A stretch of 27,577 nt of DNA from JANLYQ01 sp031365725 (GCA_031365725.1 JANLYQ010000069.1:1-27577), one strand, 5' to 3'. Shown: positions 14,655 to 22,436, counted from the stretch's first letter. Numbers and translations: made by a program. The notes: a model not told the origin generated them from the letters alone.

Positions 14655-15931
14655 CACGGCAGCAGCTGAGACACGGAGTGGATCGCCAGGCCGGCCAACG
14701 CGCCCACCACGGTGCCGTTGATCCTGATGAACTGCAGGTCCCGCCCGACCGCGAGCTCGATGCGCCGCGCGGTCTCCGGCCCGTCCCACCGGCCGACGGT
14801 GTCGGTGATGGTCGCGGTGATCTCGTCGCGGTAGGTCGTCACCAGGTGCGTCACCACACCTTCGAGCCAGCCGTCGACCTTGGCCTGCAGCCGCGCGTCG
14901 GCGACCAGCCGTTCCGCGAAGGACACCAAGGCTGCGGTGGCACGGTGCCGGAGCGCTCCGTCCGGGTCGTCGACGGCCTCGATCAGTGCCACCCGCACGG
15001 CTGACACGACGTCACCGAGCGCGCGACGGACGTCGGCGCGAGCGAGCAGGCTGGCCTTCAGCTGCTCGCCGCGATGGATCGTCTGCAGGTCGTGCTGCAG
15101 GTCGTCGCCAGCCTGCAGCAGGAACCGGTCCAGCGACCGACGCAGGGGATGGTCCTTGTCCGACTGCACCAGCCCGGCGACGCGCACCAGCTCGCGGTAG
15201 ACGCGCGCAGCCACGGCGTCGTCGACCATGCGCGGCGACCAGGACGGCGCCTGGGTGGTGACCGCGTGAACGACGAGCCGCTCGTTGTCGACGAGCCAGA
15301 CGACGGCGCGATCGACGGCGAGCTGCACGACCCCGTCGTGCCCGCGCTCCGTGACGATCGTGGTCAGCAGTCGACCCAGCGGCGGCCCCACCGGCGTCGC
15401 GAGCAGCCGCGGCAGGACGGCCTGCTCGAGCACCGCGCGGACGTCGTCGTCGCGCAGCACCCCGACCACCCCGCGCAGCCAGACGGCGCCCTCGCTGACC
15501 ACCCGCCGGGCATGATCGGGGTGGGCCAGCCAGGCACCGGCTCGGGCCGCGGGAGCCAGGCTGCGCAGTCGGTCCCGCACCACGTCCGCGGACAGGAAGT
15601 GCGTGCCGATGAAGGTGCTCAGACCTTCACCCAACCGGTCCTTCCGGGTCGGGATGATCGCCGTGTGCGGGATCGGCAGACCGAGCGGGTGGCGGAAGAG
15701 GGCAGTCACGGCAAACCAGTCGGCCAGGGCGCCGACCATCGCCGCCTCTGCCCCGGCCTGCACGTAGGCGGCCCAGCTGCCACTCCCCCCGTCGGCAGCC
15801 GCGCTCCTGGTGAGCACGAAGATGACTGCTGCGGTGCCGAGCAGGGAGGCCGCGATGCCCTTCATCCGGCGCAGGTCGCTGCGCGCTCGCTGGTCAGCGG
15901 TGGGATCAAGCGTGGGAGCGCGTGCCGTCAT
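14654..15931 (-). CDS. DUF445 family membrane protein (YjiN-like)
   Basis: 425-aa protein of the DUF445 family, function unknown. A hydrophobic helix at about 24-42 (GIAASLLGTAAVIFVLT) and a second at 60-78 (AGAEAAMVGALADWFAVTALF, the family signature) precede FRHPLGLPIPHTAIIPTRKDRLGEGL. The long middle is alpha-helical and charged, and a short hydrophobic C-terminus (INGTVVGALAGLAIHSVSQLL) anchors the other end, as expected for DUF445 proteins. The frame extends further upstream but without the family's features and across the divergent promoter, so the ATG at 15931 is preferred; CACACT lies 6 nt upstream. The gene converges with fadB and diverges from the 279-aa protein. Confidence 0.88.
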   Translation of the reverse strand: MTARAPTLDPTADQRARSDLRRMKGIAASLLGTAAVIFVLTRSAAADGGSGSWAAYVQAGAEAAMVGALADWFAVTALFRHPLGLPIPHTAIIPTRKDRLGEGLSTFIGTHFLSADVVRDRLRSLAPAARAGAWLAHPDHARRVVSEGAVWLRGVVGVLRDDDVRAVLEQAVLPRLLATPVGPPLGRLLTTIVTERGHDGVVQLAVDRAVVWLVDNERLVVHAVTTQAPSWSPRMVDDAVAARVYRELVRVAGLVQSDKDHPLRRSLDRFLLQAGDDLQHDLQTIHRGEQLKASLLARADVRRALGDVVSAVRVALIEAVDDPDGALRHRATAALVSFAERLVADARLQAKVDGWLEGVVTHLVTTYRDEITATITDTVGRWDGPETARRIELAVGRDLQFIRINGTVVGALAGLAIHSVSQLLP

Positions 15932-15950
15932 CAGGCAAGTGTGTCGTCCG

Positions 15951-15970
15951 TCGGCGTCCGTCGGCGTCCG
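15951..15970. repeat. Short tandem repeat, two copies of a 10-mer
   Basis: TCGGCGTCCG is repeated head to tail at 15951-15960 and 15961-15970, with partial copies on both sides. It lies in the divergent spacer upstream of the DUF445 gene and is probably slippage-prone sequence without function. Confidence 0.5.
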
Positions 15971-16016
15971 TCGCCGACCCCCGACACTCCTGCACTCAGT
16001 CACGTGTCCCGACTTT

Positions 16017-16046
16017 GGGTGACGGTGTCTCACCCTGCTGGGTGAG
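16017..16046 (+). promoter_or_regulatory. Tripartite inverted repeat, candidate operator or hairpin
   Basis: GGGTGA (16017-16022), TCACCC (16030-16035) and GGGTGA (16040-16045) are successive copies, so the middle copy can pair with either neighbour. The better pairing, CTCACCC/GGGTGAG with a 4-nt loop, spans 16029-16046. It ends 23 nt before the TAGATT box and would cover the -35 region of the following gene, which suits an operator. Confidence 0.5.
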
Positions 16047-16068
16047 TGGCGGCCCGCGCGATTGTGGG

Positions 16069-16074
16069 TAGATT
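16069..16074 (+). promoter_or_regulatory. Candidate -10 box of leaderless promoter
   Basis: TAGATT ends exactly 7 nt before the ATG at 16081. The GAGG directly touching the ATG is too close to act as a Shine-Dalgarno sequence, which supports a leaderless mRNA. Confidence 0.55.
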
Positions 16075-16080
16075 TCGAGG

Positions 16081-16920
16081 ATGCGTGCACCGGAGTCGAT
16101 GGAGCTCCGTCGGCTAGCCCTCGCGGTCTCGGTGCTCGACGACATCGACCTGGTCCCGCTGGACGAGGGGGTGCTCCTCGCCGGCGCTCGGCCGGTCGAG
16201 GTGACCTGGCTCGAGCTGCGCCGTGCGCTCGCCGGGGTCGACCTGGCTGATGACACGGCACGGCTGCGGGTGGCGACCTGGCTGCGGGGTCGGCGCATCG
16301 CCGCCGACGTGCACCATGACCACTTGCGTGAGACCGCGCGACCCGTCGGCCTGCCGGTCGACCACCCCTTGCACCCCGGCCTGGACTGGGTCCGGCGGCG
16401 GGTGCTGGGCGGCGCTCTCGACCTCGGACTGGGGTTCGTGGGTGTCGGCTCGGATCCTGACGACGTGGTCGTCATCCCGCAGGGTGCATTGGACGCCGCT
16501 GGCGTCGATCCGTCGCCGTGGTGGCAGGCGGCCGAGGGCTACCTCGAACGGATGGGCACCGTGGCCGCCGGACGCCTGGTAGGTCAGTCGGTCCTGCGCC
16601 CGATCGGTGACTGCGATGTAGCGACCCTGCTCGGGTCCCGCGCCCTGCGGGTCGCCCTGTGCGCGGAGGACGGCGTCGGGCTGCGGGCGGCCGCCGTACC
16701 CATGTTGCGTCGCGGGTGGCTCGACCTGAGCCGGATCGACCCGGCGTTCACCGCTGCTGCCGCGGCCGCGACCGCGCCGGCCGAGCGTGGGTTCACGCGC
16801 CCCGTGCTACTCACCGACGACGAGGTGACCATCGCGCCGGAAGGCGGCACGCCGGCAGCGATCGTGCTGCGCGACCGGGCCGTCGAGTCGCCGCACCTGC
16901 GCCCGGTGCTCTACCGCTGA
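16081..16920 (+). CDS. Uncharacterised protein, 279 aa
   Basis: I do not recognise this protein. It is probably cytosolic: no signal peptide, no membrane helix and no repeated motif. It is rich in Leu, Ala, Asp and Arg; the clearest blocks are VTWLELRRALAGVDLADDTARLR (about 40-62), WLRGRRIAADVHHDHLRETARPVGLPVDHPLHPGLDW (67-103) and a C-terminal RPVLLTDDEVTIAPEGG. The segment DVHHDH (76-81) clusters three histidines with two aspartates, which could bind a metal, but this is speculation. Coding is convincing from codon pattern, a leaderless -10 box and a clean fit before the next gene, which starts 25 nt after its stop. Co-transcription with the aminotransferase-V gene is possible. Confidence 0.78.
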   Translation: MRAPESMELRRLALAVSVLDDIDLVPLDEGVLLAGARPVEVTWLELRRALAGVDLADDTARLRVATWLRGRRIAADVHHDHLRETARPVGLPVDHPLHPGLDWVRRRVLGGALDLGLGFVGVGSDPDDVVVIPQGALDAAGVDPSPWWQAAEGYLERMGTVAAGRLVGQSVLRPIGDCDVATLLGSRALRVALCAEDGVGLRAAAVPMLRRGWLDLSRIDPAFTAAAAAATAPAERGFTRPVLLTDDEVTIAPEGGTPAAIVLRDRAVESPHLRPVLYR

Positions 16921-16945
16921 CCCCTCGTCGGACCAGAATGGGCCC

Positions 16946-18184
16946 ATGACCCAGCCGACAACCTCGATCCCCACGACGTACGACGTGGAGCGGGTGCGTG
17001 CTCACTTCCCCGCCCTGTCCCACGGTGTCGCGCACTTCGACGGGCCGGGCGGCTCGCAGGTGCCGCAAGCCGTCGCTGACGCGATCGCCGCAGCGATGGT
17101 CGCGGGCATCTCCAACCGCGGCACGGTGACGGCCGCCGAGCAGCGCGCGGACGACATCGTGCGAGGCGCGCGTGGGGCGGTCGGCGACCTGCTCGGCGCC
17201 GACGTGGGCGGTGTGGTGTTCGGCCGATCGATGACCCAGCTGACCTACGACCTCGCTCGCACGATGGCGCGGGCGTGGGGGCCTGGTGATGAGGTGGTCG
17301 TCACACGACTCGACCACGACGCGAACATCCGGCCGTGGGTGCAGGCGGCCGAGCGGGCCGGGGCGACCGTGCGCTGGGCCTCCTTCGACCGCCGCACCGG
17401 TGAGCTCGGCGTCGACGACATCGCGGCCCTGATCTCGGAGCGCACTCGCGTCGTCGCCGTGACCGCAGCCTCCAACCTGCTCGGCACCCGCCCCGACGTC
17501 GCGGCGATCGCGGCCGCAGCGCACGATGTCGGCGCCCTCGTGCACGTCGACGGTGTGCACCTCACGCCGCACGCAGCCGTCGACGTGCGAGCCCTGGGGG
17601 CCGACCTGTTCTCCTGCTCGCCGTACAAGTTCTTCGGGCCGCACCTCGGCGTCCTGGTGGGCGCGCCTGATCTGCTGGCGACGCTGCATCCCGACAAGCT
17701 GTTGCCGTCGACAGACGCGGTACCCGAACGCTTCGAGCTCGGCACGCTCCCCTATGAGCTGCTGGCCGGTGTCATCGCCACCGTCGACGTCATCGCCGAC
17801 CTGGCGCCACCGGTGCGCTCCCCCGCTGGCTCGTCCCGACGCGAGCGGGTGACCAGCTCGATGCGCGCGGTCGAGGAGCACGAGGACGTGCTGCTGGAGC
17901 GGCTGCTCGACGGCCTCGCCGGCATCGGGCGCGTGGTGCGGCACGGGTCACCGCAGCACCTCACCCCCACGGTGCTGTTCTCGGTCGAGGGACGTGCGTC
18001 CCGGGACATCTACCTGCACCTGGCCGGCCGCGGTGTCAACGCACCAGCCGGCAGCTTCTACGCGCTCGAAGCTGCCCGCTGGCTCGGCCTCGGCGACACC
18101 GGGGCGGTGCGCGTCGGACTGGCTCCCTACAGCAACGCCGACGACATCGACCGGCTGCTCACGGCCGTGGCTGAGACTGCGTGA
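16946..18184 (+). CDS. Cysteine desulfurase-like PLP enzyme (aminotransferase class V)
   Basis: 412-aa fold-type I PLP enzyme resembling the cysteine desulfurase-like branch of class V aminotransferases. Signatures: FDGPGGSQVP near the N-terminus, D202 in VHVDGVHLTPH contacting the PLP pyridine, and the Schiff-base lysine K228 in SCSPYKFFGPHLG. The persulfide-carrying active-site cysteine loop of NifS/IscS/SufS (near the C-terminus) is not visible; the corresponding part reads RGVNAPAGSFYALEA. True sulfur mobilisation is therefore doubtful, and the substrate is unknown. No suf genes lie nearby. The ATG at 16946 has CAGAAT ending 7 nt upstream, consistent with a leaderless start. Its last 26 nt overlap the 3' end of the convergent dxs. 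Confidence 0.87.
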   Translation: MTQPTTSIPTTYDVERVRAHFPALSHGVAHFDGPGGSQVPQAVADAIAAAMVAGISNRGTVTAAEQRADDIVRGARGAVGDLLGADVGGVVFGRSMTQLTYDLARTMARAWGPGDEVVVTRLDHDANIRPWVQAAERAGATVRWASFDRRTGELGVDDIAALISERTRVVAVTAASNLLGTRPDVAAIAAAAHDVGALVHVDGVHLTPHAAVDVRALGADLFSCSPYKFFGPHLGVLVGAPDLLATLHPDKLLPSTDAVPERFELGTLPYELLAGVIATVDVIADLAPPVRSPAGSSRRERVTSSMRAVEEHEDVLLERLLDGLAGIGRVVRHGSPQHLTPTVLFSVEGRASRDIYLHLAGRGVNAPAGSFYALEAARWLGLGDTGAVRVGLAPYSNADDIDRLLTAVAETA

Positions 18185-20060
18185 GCGGATCGGACTCGAA
18201 GGCGGCGACGGTCTCGACGATGTCGCGGGCCACCGCGGCAGCCGTGAGCCCGATCTCCTCGAGCACCTCGGCCCGCTTGGCATGGTCGAGGAATCGCAAG
18301 GGCACACCGAAGTCCCGCAGCGGCGTGCCGATCCGCGCGTCCCGCATCGCCTGAGCGACCGCCCCGGCGACTCCCCCGCGTAGGCCGTCCTCGACGACCG
18401 CGACGACCCGCACCGTTCCTGCGAGCCGCAGCACCTCGGTCGGCACCGGCGTCACCCAACGGGGGTCGACCACCGTCACCCCGACGCCCTGCTGCGCGCA
18501 GCGTGCGGCCACCTCGAGCCCGAGGCTGACCATCGATCCGACCGCCACCAGCAGCACGTCGTCACCACCGCGGTGCATGAGGTCGACGCCGTCCACCCGC
18601 TCGATCGCCGGCAGGTCCGGGCCTACCGGCCCGGTCGGATAGCGCACGACCGTCGGAGCATCGGCGACTTCCAACGCCTCGCCGAGCTCCTCGCGCAAGG
18701 TGGCGGCATCTCGCGGCGCCGCGAGCCGCAGTCCCGGTACCACCTGGAGGAACGCCATGTCCCACATCCCGTGGTGGCTGGCGCCGTCGGGTCCGGTGAC
18801 ACCCGCACGGTCGAGGCAGAAGGTCACCCCGAGACCATGCATCGCCACGTCGAGCAGCACCTGGTCGAACGCCCGGTTGAGAAAGGTCGCGTAGACCGCC
18901 ACCACCGGGTGCAGCCCGGCCATCGCCATGCCGGCGGCGGAGGTGACCGCGTGCTGCTCGGCGATGCCGACGTCGAAGATCCGGTCGGGGTACGCCGCCG
19001 CGAAAGAGTCCAGCCCCGTCGGGATCAGCATGGCCGCGGTGATCGCCACCACGTCGTCGCGAACCGCGCCGACAGCCACCATCTCCTCGGCGAACACCCG
19101 CGTCCACGAGGTCGAGGCAGTGGTGAGGGACTGCCCGGTCAGCGGGTCGATGACCCCGATGCCGTGGAAGTGGTCGGCCGTGTCGTTCTCCGCCGGCTTG
19201 TAGCCCAACCCCTTGCGGGTCAAGGCATGCACGAGCACCGGTCCGCCGAAGCCACGTGCCCGGGTCAGCGCGTGCTCCAGCGCCTCGATGTCGTGCCCGT
19301 CCACCGGCCCGATGTACTTCAGCCCGAGATCCTCGAACATGCCCTGCGGGGCCACGACGTCCTTGAGGCCCTTCTTCATGCCGTGCAACGCGTCGTAGAC
19401 CGGAGTGCCGACGACCGGCATCCGACCGAGAAAGCCTTTGCCCCAGTCGAGGAAGCGTTCGTAGCCGCGCGTCGTGCGCAGCGTCGCGAGATGATGAGCC
19501 AGGCCGCCGATCGTGGGCGCGTAGGACCGCTCGTTGTCGTTGACCACGATGACCAGCGGCCGAGTGTGGTCGGCGGCGATGTTGTTCAACGCCTCCCAGG
19601 CCATGCCGCCGGTGAGCGAGCCGTCCCCGACGACCGCCACCACGTGCCGATCGATTTCACCCTGCAGCTGGAATCCCTTGGCCAGCCCGTCGGCGTAGGA
19701 CAGCGCGGTCGAGGCGTGCGAGTTCTCGACCAGGTCGTGCTCGGACTCGGCGCGGCTCGGATACCCCGAGAGCCCGCCCTTCTGCCGCAGGGTGGGGAAG
19801 TCGCCGGCCCGACCGGTGACCATCTTGTGCACGTAGGCCTGGTGGCCGGTGTCCCACACGATGCGGTCGTGCGGCGAGTCGAAGACCCGGTGCAACGCCA
19901 GCGTGAGCTCGACGGCGCCGAGGTTCGGCCCGAGGTGGCCACCGGTGCGCGAGACCGACGAGATCAGCAGTGCGCGGATCTCCTCGGCCAGCGTGCGTAG
20001 CGACGCGAGATCCAGCTGTCGGAGGTCGCGCGGTCCGTGGATCGAGTCGAGCACAGCCAC
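18159..20060 (-). CDS. dxs: 1-deoxy-D-xylulose-5-phosphate synthase (Dxs)
   Basis: 633-aa TPP-dependent enzyme condensing pyruvate and glyceraldehyde 3-phosphate to DXP, first step of the MEP isoprenoid pathway. Present are H42 in TGGHLGPNLG, the TPP/Mg motif GDGSLTGG (145-152) through NDN (174-176), the GHD of the linker region, and the conserved catalytic glutamate in DVGIAEQHAV, followed by the transketolase C-domain. Length is typical. The GTG at 20060 is preceded by GAGGAGG (20075-20069) at 8-nt spacing, a near-perfect ribosome site. A TACAGT box at 20102-20097 gives a ~30-nt leader. The 3' end overlaps the aminotransferase-V gene by 26 nt. One oddity: the segment after EMVAVGAVRDDVVAITAAM reads LIPTGLDSFA and is family-like. 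Confidence 0.96.
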   Translation of the reverse strand: MAVLDSIHGPRDLRQLDLASLRTLAEEIRALLISSVSRTGGHLGPNLGAVELTLALHRVFDSPHDRIVWDTGHQAYVHKMVTGRAGDFPTLRQKGGLSGYPSRAESEHDLVENSHASTALSYADGLAKGFQLQGEIDRHVVAVVGDGSLTGGMAWEALNNIAADHTRPLVIVVNDNERSYAPTIGGLAHHLATLRTTRGYERFLDWGKGFLGRMPVVGTPVYDALHGMKKGLKDVVAPQGMFEDLGLKYIGPVDGHDIEALEHALTRARGFGGPVLVHALTRKGLGYKPAENDTADHFHGIGVIDPLTGQSLTTASTSWTRVFAEEMVAVGAVRDDVVAITAAMLIPTGLDSFAAAYPDRIFDVGIAEQHAVTSAAGMAMAGLHPVVAVYATFLNRAFDQVLLDVAMHGLGVTFCLDRAGVTGPDGASHHGMWDMAFLQVVPGLRLAAPRDAATLREELGEALEVADAPTVVRYPTGPVGPDLPAIERVDGVDLMHRGGDDVLLVAVGSMVSLGLEVAARCAQQGVGVTVVDPRWVTPVPTEVLRLAGTVRVVAVVEDGLRGGVAGAVAQAMRDARIGTPLRDFGVPLRFLDHAKRAEVLEEIGLTAAAVARDIVETVAAFESDPLTQSQPRP

Positions 20061-20096
20061 CTGCAGATCCTCCTCGGGCCAGTCACCGACCCCACG

Positions 20097-20102
20097 ACTG
20101 TA
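20097..20102 (-). promoter_or_regulatory. Candidate -10 box of dxs promoter
   Basis: TACAGT on the minus strand lies about 37 nt upstream of the dxs start, in the 62-nt gap after orf123. The GAGGAGG ribosome site (20075-20069) follows. The -35 is weak. Read-through from the xylose operon into dxs remains possible. Confidence 0.4.
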
Positions 20103-20122
20103 CGGCGGTCACCGCGACGGCC

Positions 20123-20494
20123 TCAGAGGCGGGCGATGAACCGCCTGCCCCGCAGTGCCTCCTCCAGGAGCCCCACGGCCCGCTCGGTGCGCACCAGGCG
20201 GGCGCCTTCCCGCTCGTAGGCTCCGATCGCGGCGGCAACGGTCTCAGGATCGACCAGTCCGCGCAGGTCCTCGCGCACAGTGGCCAGACCCGACCGGGCC
20301 GCGGCCACGCCGGCCTGCACGTGGTGGCGGGCGAAGCGGGCGAGCACGACCGGGTGCCGCCGCAGCACCTCGTGCACCCGGTAGTCCGGCGGACACAGGT
20401 CGAACAGCCAGGCGGTGGCCGAGCGCTCCCAGTCCGGGGTGCCGGGCGGACGCACCTCCGGCGGCCAGCCGGGTGGGACGACCGCCGCAGTCAC
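20123..20494 (-). CDS. Conserved small protein following PPK2 (orf123)
   Basis: 123-aa soluble protein that I cannot assign. It has a Pro-rich start (VPPGWPPEVRPPGTPDWE), then WLFDLCPPDYRVHEVLRRHPVVLARFARHHV and a helical C-terminus ending LVRTERAVGLLEEALRGRRFIARL. The first half with DLCPPDYR and HPVVLARFA looks like a conserved motif of a small actinobacterial family (recollection, not verified). The GTG overlaps the ppk2 stop as GTGA, so the protein should be made in fixed ratio to PPK2. Longer readings of this frame upstream are shadows of ppk2. Binding to PPK2 or to polyphosphate is a hypothesis only. Confidence 0.82.
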   Translation of the reverse strand: MTAAVVPPGWPPEVRPPGTPDWERSATAWLFDLCPPDYRVHEVLRRHPVVLARFARHHVQAGVAAARSGLATVREDLRGLVDPETVAAAIGAYEREGARLVRTERAVGLLEEALRGRRFIARL

Positions 20495-21231
20495 GGAGCG
20501 CGGACCCCGGCTGCCTCGATGGCGTCGCACACGGTGCGCACGACCTCGACCCTGGCCCACCGCTTGTTCTCGGCCGCCACCACGGTCCAGGGGGCAGCCG
20601 CGTGGTCGGTGCGCGCCAGCATGTCCTCCACCGCAGCTTCGTACTGGGTGCGCTTCTTCCGGTTGCGCCAGTCCTCGTCGGTGAGCTTCCACGCCTTCAG
20701 CGGGTCGTGGCGACGACGCGTGAACCGCTTGGCCTGCTCCCGCGGCGTGACGTGCATCCAGAACTTCACCAGGATCATGCCCTCGGCCGCAAGGGTCGTC
20801 TCGAAGCCCACGATCTCGTCGTAGGCCCGCCGCCACTGCTCGTCGCTGGCGAAGCCTTCGACGCGCTCGACGAGCACCCGGCCGTACCAGCTGCGGTCGA
20901 AGACGGCCATGCCGCCCCAGCCCGGCAGCTTGGGCCAGAACCGCCACAGGAAGTGGTGCCGCTTCTCGTCGAAGGTGGGGGCCGCGAACTGGCTGACCCG
21001 CACGTGCCGCGGGTCGAGCCGGGCTACCAGCCGGGAGATAGCGCCGCCCTTGCCCGACGCGTCCCACCCTTCGAAGACCACGCACAGCGGCGGCCCCAGC
21101 TCACCGGAGCCGATCTGCCCGCCGAGGGTCAGCCGCAACGCGACAAGGCGCTCCTGCTGCTCGCGCAGCAGCACCTCCTCGGCCTTGCGGGAGAGCCGGG
21201 CGGTGAGGTCGACCTCGCCGAGGCGGCCCAC
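20491..21231 (-). CDS. ppk2: Polyphosphate kinase 2 family protein
   Basis: 246-aa single-domain PPK2, a P-loop phosphotransferase moving phosphate between polyphosphate and nucleotides (NDP/NTP or NMP/NDP depending on class). Diagnostic motifs: Walker A FEGWDASGKGGA (53-64), the lid and Walker B region AVFDRSWYGRVLVERV (109-124, D112) and a conserved WKLTDEDWRNRKKR segment. Class I versus III cannot be settled by eye. The GTG at 21231 was chosen since it is the first start after the xylA stop, only 2 nt away, and leaves ~50 residues before Walker A, typical of the family. Its presence at the end of the xylose operon is unusual: polyphosphate could supply nucleoside triphosphates, for instance for xylulose phosphorylation, but that is an inference. 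Confidence 0.93.
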   Translation of the reverse strand: MGRLGEVDLTARLSRKAEEVLLREQQERLVALRLTLGGQIGSGELGPPLCVVFEGWDASGKGGAISRLVARLDPRHVRVSQFAAPTFDEKRHHFLWRFWPKLPGWGGMAVFDRSWYGRVLVERVEGFASDEQWRRAYDEIVGFETTLAAEGMILVKFWMHVTPREQAKRFTRRRHDPLKAWKLTDEDWRNRKKRTQYEAAVEDMLARTDHAAAPWTVVAAENKRWARVEVVRTVCDAIEAAGVRAP

Positions 21232-21233
21232 GG

Positions 21234-22436
21234 TCAGCGGGCACCCATCAGGTGCTCGACGGCCAGCTGGTCCAGGCGCCCGAAGCCGAAGCCGCGCGCT
21301 CCGGCGGTCTCGATGTCGTAGGACTCGAAGGCGCTCGTGTCGGCCAGCAGGTCGGCGTAGGTCTCGCCGTCGGCCAACGTCGGCACCGAGAGCTCCGCCA
21401 CCGACGAGGCCGCCAGCGCCTCCTGCACCTCGGGGTCCGCCCGGTAGGCAACGGCCCGCTCGCGCAGCAGCAGGTAGGTGCGCATGTTGGCCGCGGCCGA
21501 TGCCCACACCCCGGCAAGGTCCTCCGTGCGCATCGGCTTGTAGTCGAAGTGCCGCGGCCCGTCGTAGGCCCGCCCCGTGCCGGCCCCGCCGCCGTTCTCC
21601 AGCAGGTCGACAAGGAAGAACGCCGACAGCAGGTCGCCGTGGCCGAAGACGAGGTCCTGGTCGAACTTGGGTCCGTGCTGACCGTTGAGGTCGATGTGGA
21701 ACAGCTTGCCCTGCCACAGCGCCTGGGCGATCGCGTGCACGAAGTTGAGGTTCGACATCTGCTCGTGGCCGACCTCCGGGTTGACCCCCACCATCTCGTG
21801 GTGCTCGAGAGTCGAGATGAAGGCGAGCGCATGCCCGACCGTCGGCAGCAGGATGTCGCCGCGCGGCTCGTTGGGCTTCGGTTCCAACGCGAACCGCAGG
21901 TGGTAACCGCGGTCCACGACGTACTGCGCGAGCATGTCGATGCCCTCGCGGTAGCGCTCGAGGGCAGCCCGGATGTCCTTGCCGGCGTCGGTCTCCGAAC
22001 CTTCTCGCCCACCCCAGAAGACGTACGTCGAGGCCCCGAGCTCGGCAGCCAGGTCGAGGTTGCGCATCACCTTGCGCAGCGCATAGCGACGCACGGAACG
22101 GTCGTTGCTGGTGAAGGCGCCGTCCTTGAACACGGGGTGAGTGAACAAGTTCGTGGTCACCATCGGCACCGTGAGACCGGTCTCGGTGAGAGCGGCACGG
22201 AACCGCGCGATGTGCCGGTCGCGGGTCACGTCGTCGCTGCCGCTCGGGATGAGGTCGTCGTCGTGGAAGGTCACGCCGGCGGCACCCAGCTCGGCCAGGC
22301 GGTGAACCGTCTCGACCGGGTCGATCGGTGCGCGAGTCGCGTCACCGAAGGGGTCCCGTGCCTGCCAGCCCACTGTCCACAGCCCGAAGGTGAACTTGTC
22401 GGAAGGAGCAGGCCGGAGGGTGGTCTGGTCGGTCAT
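21234..22436 (-). CDS. xylA: Xylose isomerase (XylA)
   Basis: 400-aa TIM-barrel metalloenzyme interconverting D-xylose and D-xylulose (also glucose/fructose). Catalytic H58 and D61 lie in TFHDDDL. Metal ligands fit the Streptomyces-type enzyme: E185, K187 (ALEPKPNEPRGD), E221, H224 (NPEVGHEQ), D249 (HIDLNGQ), D259, D261 and D298 (RHFDYKP). Relative to my memory of the Streptomyces enzyme there is a seven-residue Gly-rich insertion (GAGTGRA, about 284-290) before YDGPRHFD. The ATG at 22436 has GAGGA five nt upstream. The ROK repressor gene ends 36 nt before it and ppk2 starts 2 nt after, which supports one operon. No xylulokinase gene is in the window. Confidence 0.97.
   Translation of the reverse strand: MTDQTTLRPAPSDKFTFGLWTVGWQARDPFGDATRAPIDPVETVHRLAELGAAGVTFHDDDLIPSGSDDVTRDRHIARFRAALTETGLTVPMVTTNLFTHPVFKDGAFTSNDRSVRRYALRKVMRNLDLAAELGASTYVFWGGREGSETDAGKDIRAALERYREGIDMLAQYVVDRGYHLRFALEPKPNEPRGDILLPTVGHALAFISTLEHHEMVGVNPEVGHEQMSNLNFVHAIAQALWQGKLFHIDLNGQHGPKFDQDLVFGHGDLLSAFFLVDLLENGGGAGTGRAYDGPRHFDYKPMRTEDLAGVWASAAANMRTYLLLRERAVAYRADPEVQEALAASSVAELSVPTLADGETYADLLADTSAFESYDIETAGARGFGFGRLDQLAVEHLMGAR

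Noticed and set aside
16972..16988. Apparent palindrome around CACGACGTACGACGTG at the start of the aminotransferase-V gene
   Set aside because: Arms do not pair when reversed (GAC versus GTC); it lies in coding sequence and is a by-product of Asp/Val/Thr codons.
18573..20000. 475-codon plus-strand frame opposite dxs
   Set aside because: Antisense to an unmistakable dxs with normal length; no independent support.
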